From assembly GCA_036263155.1 (NCBI GenBank), contig DATAHN010000122.1:1-17209 (forward strand): a stretch of 17,209 nt of DNA, in the 5' to 3' direction. Positions 7,450 through 13,072 of this stretch are shown here, piece after piece. The position numbers and the translations under genes were made by a program. The notes under the pieces were generated by a model, which saw nothing but the letters and a program-made list of their open reading frames with translations, searched no databases and was not told where the DNA came from. The number at the start of each line of letters is the position of its first letter. Position 1 is the first letter of the stretch. This DNA comes from DASUBN01 sp036263155 (GTDB taxonomy: Bacteria > Pseudomonadota > Gammaproteobacteria > Natronospirales > REEB76).

Positions 7450-7827
7450 ATGAGCAAGCGTAAGTACCAAAGCGGCCTGACCATGATCACCTGGATCATC
7501 CTGATCGCGATGATCGGCTTCATCGGTGTCTTCGGCTTCAAGCTGATGCCGATCTACCTGGAGTACAACTCCATCAACAACTCCCTGACCACGGTCTCCA
7601 AGCAGGTGACCAGCGGCGAGACCCCGGCCCAGATCCGCTCCAACATCTCGAGCTTGCTCGACGTGAATAGCGTGAGCGTCATCAAGGCCGACGACGTTGA
7701 GATCAAGCAGGATCCTGACACCAAGGCCCTGGTCATGAACCTCGACTACGACGCCCGCACCAACTTCATCGCCAACATCGACCTAGTGGTGCACTTCGAG
7801 AAGACCTACACGGCCAACGCGCATTGA
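7450..7827 (+). CDS. DUF4845 single-pass membrane protein
   Basis: Protein of 125 residues of unknown function. It begins with a short basic stretch (MSKRKYQSGLTM), then a hydrophobic helix (ITWIILIAMIGFIGVFGFKLMPIYL, about residues 13-37). The remainder is a soluble, presumably periplasmic domain (VSVIKADDVEIKQDPDTKAL ... NIDLVVHFEKTY). The N-terminus resembles a type IV pilin-like leader helix (KYQSGLTMI), though no true prepilin cleavage motif with Glu at +5 is evident. Families of this kind, named DUF4845, are regularly found between lepB and rnc in Pseudomonas- and Xanthomonas-type genomes, exactly as here. A GGGAGAAC ribosome binding site precedes the ATG. The stop overlaps the start of rnc. 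Confidence 0.88.
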   Translation: MSKRKYQSGLTMITWIILIAMIGFIGVFGFKLMPIYLEYNSINNSLTTVSKQVTSGETPAQIRSNISSLLDVNSVSVIKADDVEIKQDPDTKALVMNLDYDARTNFIANIDLVVHFEKTYTANAH

Positions 7828-8501
7828 CCCAGGATCGTGCCAGCCTGTTGCGGGCGCTGGGCCGGACCTTCTCCGATCCCGACCTGCTGGCGCTGGCGCT
7901 CACCCACCGCAGCGCCGGCGGGCATAATAATGAACGCCTCGAGTTCCTGGGCGATGCGCTCATCAACGTCTGCGTGGCCGAGGCCCTCTACCGGCGTCAT
8001 CCCGGCCTGGAGGAGGGCGACCTTAGCCGGCTCAGGGCCAGCCTCGTGAACCAGGAGACCCTTGCCGAGGTGGCTCGCGAGCTGGACCTGGGTTCGCACC
8101 TCACTCTCGGTCCCGGCGAGCTCAAGAGCGGCGGCTTCCGCCGTGCCTCGATCCTCGCCGACGCGCTCGAGGGCCTGGTGGGCGCAGTGTTCCTGGACGC
8201 CGGCTTCGACGCCGCCCGCGAAGTGACGTTGCACCTGCTGGAGTCACGTCTCGCCACCCCGCCGCCGACGGAATCCCTCAAGGACGCCAAGACCCGCCTG
8301 CAGGAAGCTCTGCAGGCGCGCGAGCTGCCGCTGCCGGCGTACGCGGTGGAGTCGGTGCGGGGCGAACCCCACAAACAGACCTTCCGCGTGAGCTGCAGCA
8401 TCGCCGCCCTGCAGGTGCGCACCGAGGGCGAGGCGGGAAGCCGCCGCGCCGCGGAGCAGGAGGCGGCACGGCGCGCTTTGGAGCGGCTTGCCCATGGCTG
8501 A
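7824..8501 (+). CDS. rnc: Ribonuclease III
   Basis: Double-strand-specific endoribonuclease for rRNA and mRNA processing. 225 residues, the usual length. The catalytic signature NERLEFLGDAL lies at residues 36-46 and the second metal-binding block ADALEGLVGAVFLDAG at about 112-127. The C-terminal double-stranded RNA-binding domain starts near DAKTRLQEALQ (about residue 153) and ends with GSRRAAEQEAARRALERL. The start is a TTG whose last two bases belong to the TGA of the DUF4845 gene. era begins inside the last codons of this gene. RNase III often controls its own operon; I see no obvious hairpin target just upstream because the preceding sequence is coding. Confidence 0.97.
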   Translation: MTQDRASLLRALGRTFSDPDLLALALTHRSAGGHNNERLEFLGDALINVCVAEALYRRHPGLEEGDLSRLRASLVNQETLAEVARELDLGSHLTLGPGELKSGGFRRASILADALEGLVGAVFLDAGFDAAREVTLHLLESRLATPPPTESLKDAKTRLQEALQARELPLPAYAVESVRGEPHKQTFRVSCSIAALQVRTEGEAGSRRAAEQEAARRALERLAHG

Positions 8502-9393
8502 ATCGAACTTCCGCGCGGGTTTCATCGCGGTCGCGGGCCGTCCCAACGTCGGCAAGTCCACGCTGGTGAACGCCCTGGTGGGCCGCAAGATCAGCATCGT
8601 CACCCCCAAGCCCCAGACCACGCGCCGCCGCGTGCTGGGCATCAAGACCACACCCACCGAGCAGCTCATCTTCGTGGACACGCCGGGCCTGCACTCAGGC
8701 GAGAAGCGCGCCATCAACCGTTCCATGAACCGTACCGCTGTATCCGCGGCCAGCGAGGCGGACCTCTGCCTTCTGGTGGTGGAAGCCATGCAATGGACCG
8801 ACGACGATGCTGAGGCCCTGGCCCGGCTCGCCCGGTTGGAGCGCCCCCTGGGGCTGGTGGTGAACAAGCTCGACAAGGTGAAGCCCCGTGAGCGGGTGCT
8901 GCCCTTCCTGGAGGAGATGCAGGCCCGTCATCCCTTCATCTTCATGGTGCCGGTGTCGGCCCACAAGCAGGACAACCTGAACGGACTTGAGCGCCTGCTC
9001 GCCGAGAACCTGCCGGAATCGCCCATGCTGTTCCCGGCGGAGCAGGTCACCGACCAGGACGAGATGATGCGCGCCTCGGAGTTCGTGCGCGAGCAGCTCA
9101 TCATGGCCCTGCGCGAGGAAGTGCCGTACTCCGTGGCGGTGACCATCGACGAGCTGAAGCTGGACGGCGAGATGCTGCGCATCACCGCCAGCATCTGGGT
9201 GGAGCGGGAAGGGCAGAAGTCCATCGTCATCGGCCAGGGCGGCGCGCTGCTCAAGCAGGTGGGTCGCGCCGCGCGCCTGGAGATGGAGCGCGAGTTCGGC
9301 CGCAAGGTGTTCCTGCAGATGTGGGTCAAGGTGCGTGAGAACTGGTCCGACGACGCCCGTGCGCTCGCCACCCTGGGATTCGAGGAAGGATGA
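8494..9393 (+). CDS. era: GTPase Era
   Basis: Essential GTPase that binds the 3' end of 16S rRNA during assembly of the small ribosomal subunit. I place the start at the ATG at 8494 (MAESNFRAGF), giving 299 residues and an 8-base overlap with rnc; a TTG at 8488 is less likely. G motifs: GRPNVGKS (residues 15-22), the switch KPQTTRRRVLG, DTPG followed by LHSGEKRAIN, and NKLD. The C-terminal KH domain carries IVIGQGGALLKQVGRAARLE, the RNA-binding GxxG-like loop. It ends in an ATGA overlap with recO, so translation of the two is likely coupled. Confidence 0.98.
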   Translation: MAESNFRAGFIAVAGRPNVGKSTLVNALVGRKISIVTPKPQTTRRRVLGIKTTPTEQLIFVDTPGLHSGEKRAINRSMNRTAVSAASEADLCLLVVEAMQWTDDDAEALARLARLERPLGLVVNKLDKVKPRERVLPFLEEMQARHPFIFMVPVSAHKQDNLNGLERLLAENLPESPMLFPAEQVTDQDEMMRASEFVREQLIMALREEVPYSVAVTIDELKLDGEMLRITASIWVEREGQKSIVIGQGGALLKQVGRAARLEMEREFGRKVFLQMWVKVRENWSDDARALATLGFEEG

Positions 9394-10109
9394 GGGCCGA
9401 GCGGGTCAGCCTCGCGCCCGCCTACCTGCTCCACCAGCGCAACTGGCGCGAGACCAGCCGACTGCTGGAGGTCTGGAGCCGGGAACATGGCCGCCTGGGA
9501 CTCGTGGCCCGTGGGGTGCGCAGGCCTAGAGCCCCGCAGCGCAGCCTGCTGCAGCCTTTCACGCCACTGCTCCTTTCCTGGTTCCAGCGCGGCGAGCTCG
9601 GCAACCTCGGTGCCGTGGAGGCAGCCGGTCCGCCGGTGCTGCTGCGCGGCCGTCCGTTGCTGGCGGCGTTCTACATGAACGAACTCCTGCTGCGCCTCTT
9701 GCCGCGCCAGGACGCGCACCCGGATCTCTACGACGCCTACGCCGGCACCCTCACGGAGCTGGCCGGCCCCACGCCGGCCGCCGCACTGCGCCGGTTCGAG
9801 CTCGGCCTCCTTTCCGCCATCGGCTACGGCCTGAACCTCACCCGACTCGCCTCGGCAGATGCGCCGGTGGACGCGGGGGAAGACTACCTCTACGACCTGG
9901 ACGCCGGGCCGCGCCCGGCCGGCGGGCGCCGCGGGCCGGGCGTGCCGATCCGCGGCCGCGCACTGCTTGCACTGCATGCGGGAGCGTTGGATGATGCCGA
10001 CGACCTCAAGGACGCGAAGCGACTGCTCAAGGCGGCGTTGGAGCGGCACCTGGAGGGTCGCGCCCTCAAGACCAGTGGCGTGATGCGCGCGCTGGCGCGC
10101 AAGGCCTGA
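9390..10109 (+). CDS. recO: DNA repair protein RecO
   Basis: Recombination mediator that works with RecF and RecR to load RecA on SSB-coated single-stranded DNA. 239 residues, typical. The N-terminal OB fold is visible in LAPAYLLHQRNWRETSRLLE, VWSREHGRLGLVARGVRR and RSLLQPFTPLLLSWFQRGEL; the helical domain includes AAFYMNELLLRLLPRQDAHPDLYDAY in two blocks and RRFELGLLSAIGYGLNL. No zinc-finger cysteine cluster is present, as in many gammaproteobacterial RecO proteins. It overlaps era by four bases and is followed 20 bases later by pdxJ, the same order as in E. coli and many relatives. Confidence 0.93.
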   Translation: MRAERVSLAPAYLLHQRNWRETSRLLEVWSREHGRLGLVARGVRRPRAPQRSLLQPFTPLLLSWFQRGELGNLGAVEAAGPPVLLRGRPLLAAFYMNELLLRLLPRQDAHPDLYDAYAGTLTELAGPTPAAALRRFELGLLSAIGYGLNLTRLASADAPVDAGEDYLYDLDAGPRPAGGRRGPGVPIRGRALLALHAGALDDADDLKDAKRLLKAALERHLEGRALKTSGVMRALARKA

Positions 10110-10129
10110 ACCCCAAGGAGACGGAACCC

Positions 10130-10867
10130 ATGAATCCTGCCGGCGGCATCGCCCTCGGGGTCAACATCGACCACGTCGCCACCGTGCGCCAGGCGCGCGG
10201 TACGGCTTACCCGGACCCGGTGGAGGCAGCCGCGCTGGCGGAAGGCGCCGGCGCCGACTCCATCACCGTGCACCTGCGAGAGGACCGGCGCCACATCCAG
10301 GAGCGTGACGTGGTGCTGCTCAAGCAGACCGTGAAGACGCGCCTCAACCTCGAGATGGCGGTGGAGGAGGAGATGCTGGCATTGGCGGAGCGGGTGCTGC
10401 CGCCGGACTGCTGCCTGGTGCCGGAACGGCGCCAGGAGCTCACCACCGAGGGTGGCCTGGACGTGCGCGGGCAGCTCGCGCGCCTCAAGCAGGCTTGCAT
10501 CCGGCTCAAGGCCGCCGGCATTCGCGTGGCACCGTTCATAGATCCGGACCGCGACCAGATCGACGCCTGTGCCGAGGCCGGCGCACCGGTAGTGGAACTG
10601 CACACCGGCGCCTACGCGGAAGCGCAGGGCGCGCGCCAGGCTGAGGAGCTCCATCGGCTGGTAGAGGCGGCGCGCCATGCCGCCCGCATCGGCATCGAAG
10701 TACATGCCGGCCACGGCCTGCACTACCATAACGTCAAGCCCGTGGCGGCGATCCCCGAGATCGTGGAGCTCAACATCGGCCATTCCATCATCGCGAGGGC
10801 GGTCATGGCCGGCCTGCCGGCGGCAGTGAAGGAGATGAAAGACCTGCTGCGGGAGGCACGGGCTTGA
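10130..10867 (+). CDS. pdxJ: Pyridoxine 5'-phosphate synthase PdxJ
   Basis: Condenses 1-deoxy-D-xylulose 5-phosphate with 3-amino-2-oxopropyl phosphate, the last ring-forming step of the DXP-dependent vitamin B6 pathway, in the cytoplasm. 245 residues, TIM barrel. Family blocks: LGVNIDHVATVRQARGTAYP at the N-terminus, GADSITVHLREDRRHIQERD, LNLEMAVEEEML, PDCCLVPERRQELTTEGGLD, ELHTGAYA, EVHAGHGLHYHNV and ELNIGHSIIARA. AAGGAG precedes the ATG by nine bases. The stop overlaps the acpS start. The recO-pdxJ-acpS order is conserved in gammaproteobacteria. Confidence 0.98.
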   Translation: MNPAGGIALGVNIDHVATVRQARGTAYPDPVEAAALAEGAGADSITVHLREDRRHIQERDVVLLKQTVKTRLNLEMAVEEEMLALAERVLPPDCCLVPERRQELTTEGGLDVRGQLARLKQACIRLKAAGIRVAPFIDPDRDQIDACAEAGAPVVELHTGAYAEAQGARQAEELHRLVEAARHAARIGIEVHAGHGLHYHNVKPVAAIPEIVELNIGHSIIARAVMAGLPAAVKEMKDLLREARA

Positions 10868-11253
10868 TCCACGGCGTCGGTACCGACGTTGTGCAGGTGT
10901 CGCGGGTCGAGGCGATCTGGCAGCAGCGCGGTGAGGCTTTCGCGCGCCGGATACTCATGCCGGAGGAGTTCGCGTTCTTCGCCCGCAGCAGGAACCCGGT
11001 GCGCTTCCTCGCCATGCACTTCGCCGCCAAGGAGGCGGTGGTCAAGGCGCTCGGTACCGGCTTCCGACATGGCATGTGGGTGCGGGACACCGGTTTCGTG
11101 CCGGACGAGCGCGGCAAGCCCTGTGTCATCTTCTCGGAGCGCGGCAGGCGCGTGTGCAGCAGTTTCGGCGTCGGATTCGCTCACGTTAGCCTCACGGATG
11201 AGGCGGGTTTGGTGGTCGCGATGGCCGTGGCCGAGAAAGTGCAGCCAGCGTGA
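10864..11253 (+). CDS. acpS: Holo-[acyl-carrier-protein] synthase AcpS
   Basis: Transfers 4'-phosphopantetheine from coenzyme A to acyl carrier protein, activating fatty acid synthesis. 129 residues, usual for the trimeric AcpS type. Motifs: IHGVGTDVVQVSRVE at the N-terminus with the Mg-binding aspartate, ARRILMPEEF, and FAAKEAVVKALGTGF with the conserved glutamate and lysine. The start is TTG within a TTGA overlap with pdxJ, the third such junction in the window. It is the last gene of the lepA operon; a stem-loop and the promoter of an unrelated small gene follow. Because AcpS activates only carrier proteins, no link to the peptide locus next door is implied. Confidence 0.96.
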   Translation: MIHGVGTDVVQVSRVEAIWQQRGEAFARRILMPEEFAFFARSRNPVRFLAMHFAAKEAVVKALGTGFRHGMWVRDTGFVPDERGKPCVIFSERGRRVCSSFGVGFAHVSLTDEAGLVVAMAVAEKVQPA

Positions 11254-11277
11254 ACTGAGTCTCATACCTGCAGGTCT

Positions 11278-11313
11278 CGGGTTTTCCCCTATTGCCGAAT
11301 AGGGGGTTTCCCG
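11278..11313 (+). terminator. Symmetric stem-loop after acpS, candidate operon terminator
   Basis: CGGG-TTTT-CCCCTATT-GCCG-AATAGGGG-GTTT-CCCG: an 8-base-pair stem with a four-base loop, an internal TTTT/GTTT mismatch and an outer 4-base-pair stem. It lies 24 bases after the acpS stop. The T tract after it is poor, so termination may be weak or Rho-assisted. It is bracketed by direct repeats ATACCTGCA at 11264-11272 and 11315-11323, so it could instead be an operator or a tiny inserted element. Confidence 0.4.
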
Positions 11314-11347
11314 TATACCTGCAACGCTTTCGCCACGCTCCCTGACA

Positions 11348-11429
11348 TATAATTAGCCCAGCCCGCGGAATTGCGGGCTCTTCACGATCACCGCCGGTGC
11401 TCGTGGAGGCCGTCCCCATGATGGGGACG
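11348..11429 (+). promoter_or_regulatory. Promoter -10 and two-hairpin leader of the small peptide gene
   Basis: A perfect TATAAT lies at 11348-11353; no good -35 is seen at 16-18 bases upstream (around CGCTTT). RNA would start near 11360, right at a stem AGCCCGC-GGAATT-GCGGGCT (11360-11379). A second stem CGTCCCC-ATGAT-GGGGACG (11411-11429) stands 16 bases before the ribosome binding site. A hairpin at the extreme 5' end often stabilises a transcript; the second could modulate translation. Confidence 0.5.
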
Positions 11430-11445
11430 TCAAATGGACCCTGAC

Positions 11446-11451
11446 AAGGAG
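11446..11451 (+). promoter_or_regulatory. Strong ribosome binding site of the small peptide gene
   Basis: AAGGAG, complementary to the 16S rRNA tail, stands 7 bases before the ATG at 11459. It is among the best ribosome binding sites in the window and is key evidence that the 62-residue frame is truly translated. Confidence 0.75.
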
Positions 11452-11458
11452 ATCAGTC

Positions 11459-11647
11459 ATGTCTAGCAAGGTAGCTGTCAACGTGTGTGATGAGATCAGG
11501 AAGAGCCTCACCGCCGCCCAGCCGGCACGTTCATCGCGTGAGAAGCAGGACTTCAAGCTGAAGCGGTTCCAGGGCAACAAGGGCGGCTTCGGCGCGTCCA
11601 CGCTCTGCGCCGGCACCGTGTTCGGATTGAGTGGGCTGAAGGACTGA
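11459..11647 (+). CDS. Putative RiPP precursor peptide, 62 residues
   Basis: I do not recognise this peptide from a named family. It has two halves. Residues 1-38 are charged and helix-like with many Lys, Arg, Asp and Glu (DEIRKSLTAAQPARSS, REKQDFKLKRF), as expected for a leader that enzymes bind. Residues 39-62 are rich in Gly, Ser, Thr and hydrophobics (GNKGGFGASTLCAGTVFG then LSGLKD), resembling a modifiable core; C50, S47, T48, T53 and S58 are candidate sites, and G42-G43 a possible cleavage point. There is no signal peptide or membrane helix. It has its own TATAAT, leader hairpins, AAGGAG site and terminator, so it is a separate, probably abundant transcript. It is convergent with the JmjC oxygenase and near the SagB-type dehydrogenase; precursor status is inferred from that context. 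A small regulatory or toxin protein is the alternative. Confidence 0.65.
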   Translation: MSSKVAVNVCDEIRKSLTAAQPARSSREKQDFKLKRFQGNKGGFGASTLCAGTVFGLSGLKD

Positions 11648-11660
11648 GCGTGACGGAGAG

Positions 11661-11695
11661 CCCACTCGTCCGGCCGGCGGACGAGTGGGAATTTT
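11661..11695 (+). terminator. Rho-independent terminator of the peptide gene
   Basis: A perfect 12-base-pair stem, CCCACTCGTCCG (11661-11672) with CGGACGAGTGGG (11678-11689), and a 5-base loop is followed by AATTTTG. It begins 13 bases after the peptide stop. The T-run is short but the stem is very stable. On the minus strand the T-run is missing, so it acts mainly on the peptide transcript, though it could also slow transcription arriving from the oxygenase gene. Confidence 0.85.
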
Positions 11696-11698
11696 GCC

Positions 11699-12928
11699 TC
11701 AGTCACGCTCAAGGCTGAACCGGTAGAGTCCCAGCCGGACCGTGACCACGTCGAGATATCCGAGCAACTCATCCTGGGTGCACCCCGCGCCTGCCGACAA
11801 TTCCTCCAGCGTCTGACCGTCTTTCATCCTTAGAGCTTCCCAGAAGGCGACTGGCACATAACAGTAGTCCTGGCCATCCGTGGTGATGGCGAGGAACCCG
11901 GTCGAATTGTGCTCGCGCAGCAGGAAGTGGACGCCAGTGGGCACCAGCCTTGCCTCCATGCCTGCGGGTGCCTTCAACGGCTCCAGCGAGCGCCGCGCTG
12001 CTTCCCGGGCGGACGTGTTTACAGCGGCATGGGGGATGAAGTCCAGGCTCGCCGCCGGTCCGTTAGCCAGAGCTTCCGCAAGGTAAGCCTCGAATTCGCG
12101 GCGGATGAGCGCGAGCCGCTCCCGGCCACGGAGGCTTTCCAGCTCCTTGAGCTCCAGTGCCCTGCGCAGCTCCACGGTTTCCCCCAGCCTGTTGTAGGCA
12201 TAGCGCAGCAGGTTCGAGAACAGGCCGATCCAGGTGTTCGGGGTGTAGGCCACCGCCATCTGCAGCGCCGGGGCCGGCGAATCGTTGGTGACCCGGTGGA
12301 TCCATCCTCTGGGCATGTAGAGACAGTCGCCGGGAGCTTGCTGCACTTCATACCGCGGCTCCGACTCATCCAGGTCCGGGCCCACTTCTTCCATGGAGAG
12401 GTGCCGGCTAGGCAGTACGGTGATGGGCTCATACAGCCGCCAGCGTTTGACCCCCAGAAGGTTGAAGCTGAACACGTCCAGGTCGTCATAATGGATGTCC
12501 GAGGCGGCCGCCTCCGCCGGGGTGGCGATGCAGTAGTCGTATAGGTCGCCCTCCAACCGCTCCTGCAGCACCCTGAGTGGCGTGCCGAGGGCGGGGAGGT
12601 AGCGGGAGCAGTGCCTGATGACGAAGGCGACCTTCTCTTCCTCGAACAGGCGCCGGAACCAGGCAGGATGGTCCGACACGTCCTGCATACGCTCGCCGAT
12701 CTCGCGCGCCGGGATCTCGCCGCCGGCACCACGGTTGCGAGTATAGCGGGTGTCGCCATTCGCATGGGCGAGATGCACGATCCCGAACACGTCCTCCAGG
12801 GTCGCGGAGAGGGGCAGGATGGACTTGCCGAACCAGGGGTACCGCTCGAAGATATCGGCGAAGAATGTCTCGTCGGACAGTCCGCCGAAGAGCTGGGCCA
12901 GGCCGGTTTGCGGGATGGGCTGTCGCAT
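11699..12928 (-). CDS. JmjC/cupin (Cupin_4, RoxA-like) Fe(II)/2-oxoglutarate oxygenase
   Basis: 409 residues. The core carries the Fe(II)-binding triad of JmjC oxygenases: H146 and D148 in DIHYDDLDVFSFNLLGVKRW, and H211 in APGDCLYMPRGWIHRVTND. These blocks match the ribosomal-protein oxygenases (E. coli RoxA/YcfD type: H-x-D, then R-R-W, then P-G-D-x-L-Y-x-P-x-x-x-H). Hence peptidyl hydroxylation using O2 and 2-oxoglutarate is the likely reaction. A helical C-terminal part (about 230-409) may handle dimerisation and substrate. It starts at an ATG preceded by GGAGAG. It is divergent from the SagB-type dehydrogenase and convergent with the small peptide gene, which suggests the peptide, rather than ribosomal protein L16, as substrate; that is inference. 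A true RoxA role remains the main alternative. Confidence 0.85.
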   Translation of the reverse strand: MRQPIPQTGLAQLFGGLSDETFFADIFERYPWFGKSILPLSATLEDVFGIVHLAHANGDTRYTRNRGAGGEIPAREIGERMQDVSDHPAWFRRLFEEEKVAFVIRHCSRYLPALGTPLRVLQERLEGDLYDYCIATPAEAAASDIHYDDLDVFSFNLLGVKRWRLYEPITVLPSRHLSMEEVGPDLDESEPRYEVQQAPGDCLYMPRGWIHRVTNDSPAPALQMAVAYTPNTWIGLFSNLLRYAYNRLGETVELRRALELKELESLRGRERLALIRREFEAYLAEALANGPAASLDFIPHAAVNTSAREAARRSLEPLKAPAGMEARLVPTGVHFLLREHNSTGFLAITTDGQDYCYVPVAFWEALRMKDGQTLEELSAGAGCTQDELLGYLDVVTVRLGLYRFSLERD

Positions 12929-13072
12929 GCGCTCTCCATGGGGGGCGAGCGAGTCCCTTCGCGCGGACCGGCGGTCCTTCCATACCGCCGTGGCATATCC
13001 AGTCTAGAGCATTTCACGCGGCTCGCCCGCTATACAATGGAACGATGGCTCGGATCGCCGGAGGGGCTTAGG
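12929..13072. promoter_or_regulatory. Divergent control region between oxygenase and dehydrogenase
   Basis: TATACAAT at 13031-13038 is a -10-like box for the plus-strand dehydrogenase, and GGAGGGG at 13060-13066 is a strong ribosome binding site 6 bases before the ATG at 13073. An inverted repeat CGGCGGT-(8 bases)-ACCGCCG at 12969-12990, overlapping a smaller one (GGACC-GGC-GGTCC, 12965-12977), could be an operator or a hairpin in the oxygenase leader. No convincing minus-strand -10/-35 pair was found. Confidence 0.45.

Noticed and set aside
11353..11772. A minus-strand open frame overlapping the 62-residue peptide gene
   Set aside because: Promoter box, ribosome binding site and terminator T-run all read on the plus strand; the minus frame has none of these and runs into the oxygenase gene.
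11699..12928. Naming the JmjC protein RoxA outright
   Set aside because: The triad matches, but the genomic context with a peptide and a peptide dehydrogenase makes the substrate uncertain, so no gene symbol was given.
12611..13072. An in-frame upstream extension of the SagB-type dehydrogenase
   Set aside because: The frame simply lacks stops across the oxygenase gene on the other strand. A good ribosome binding site and a -10-like box support the start at 13073.
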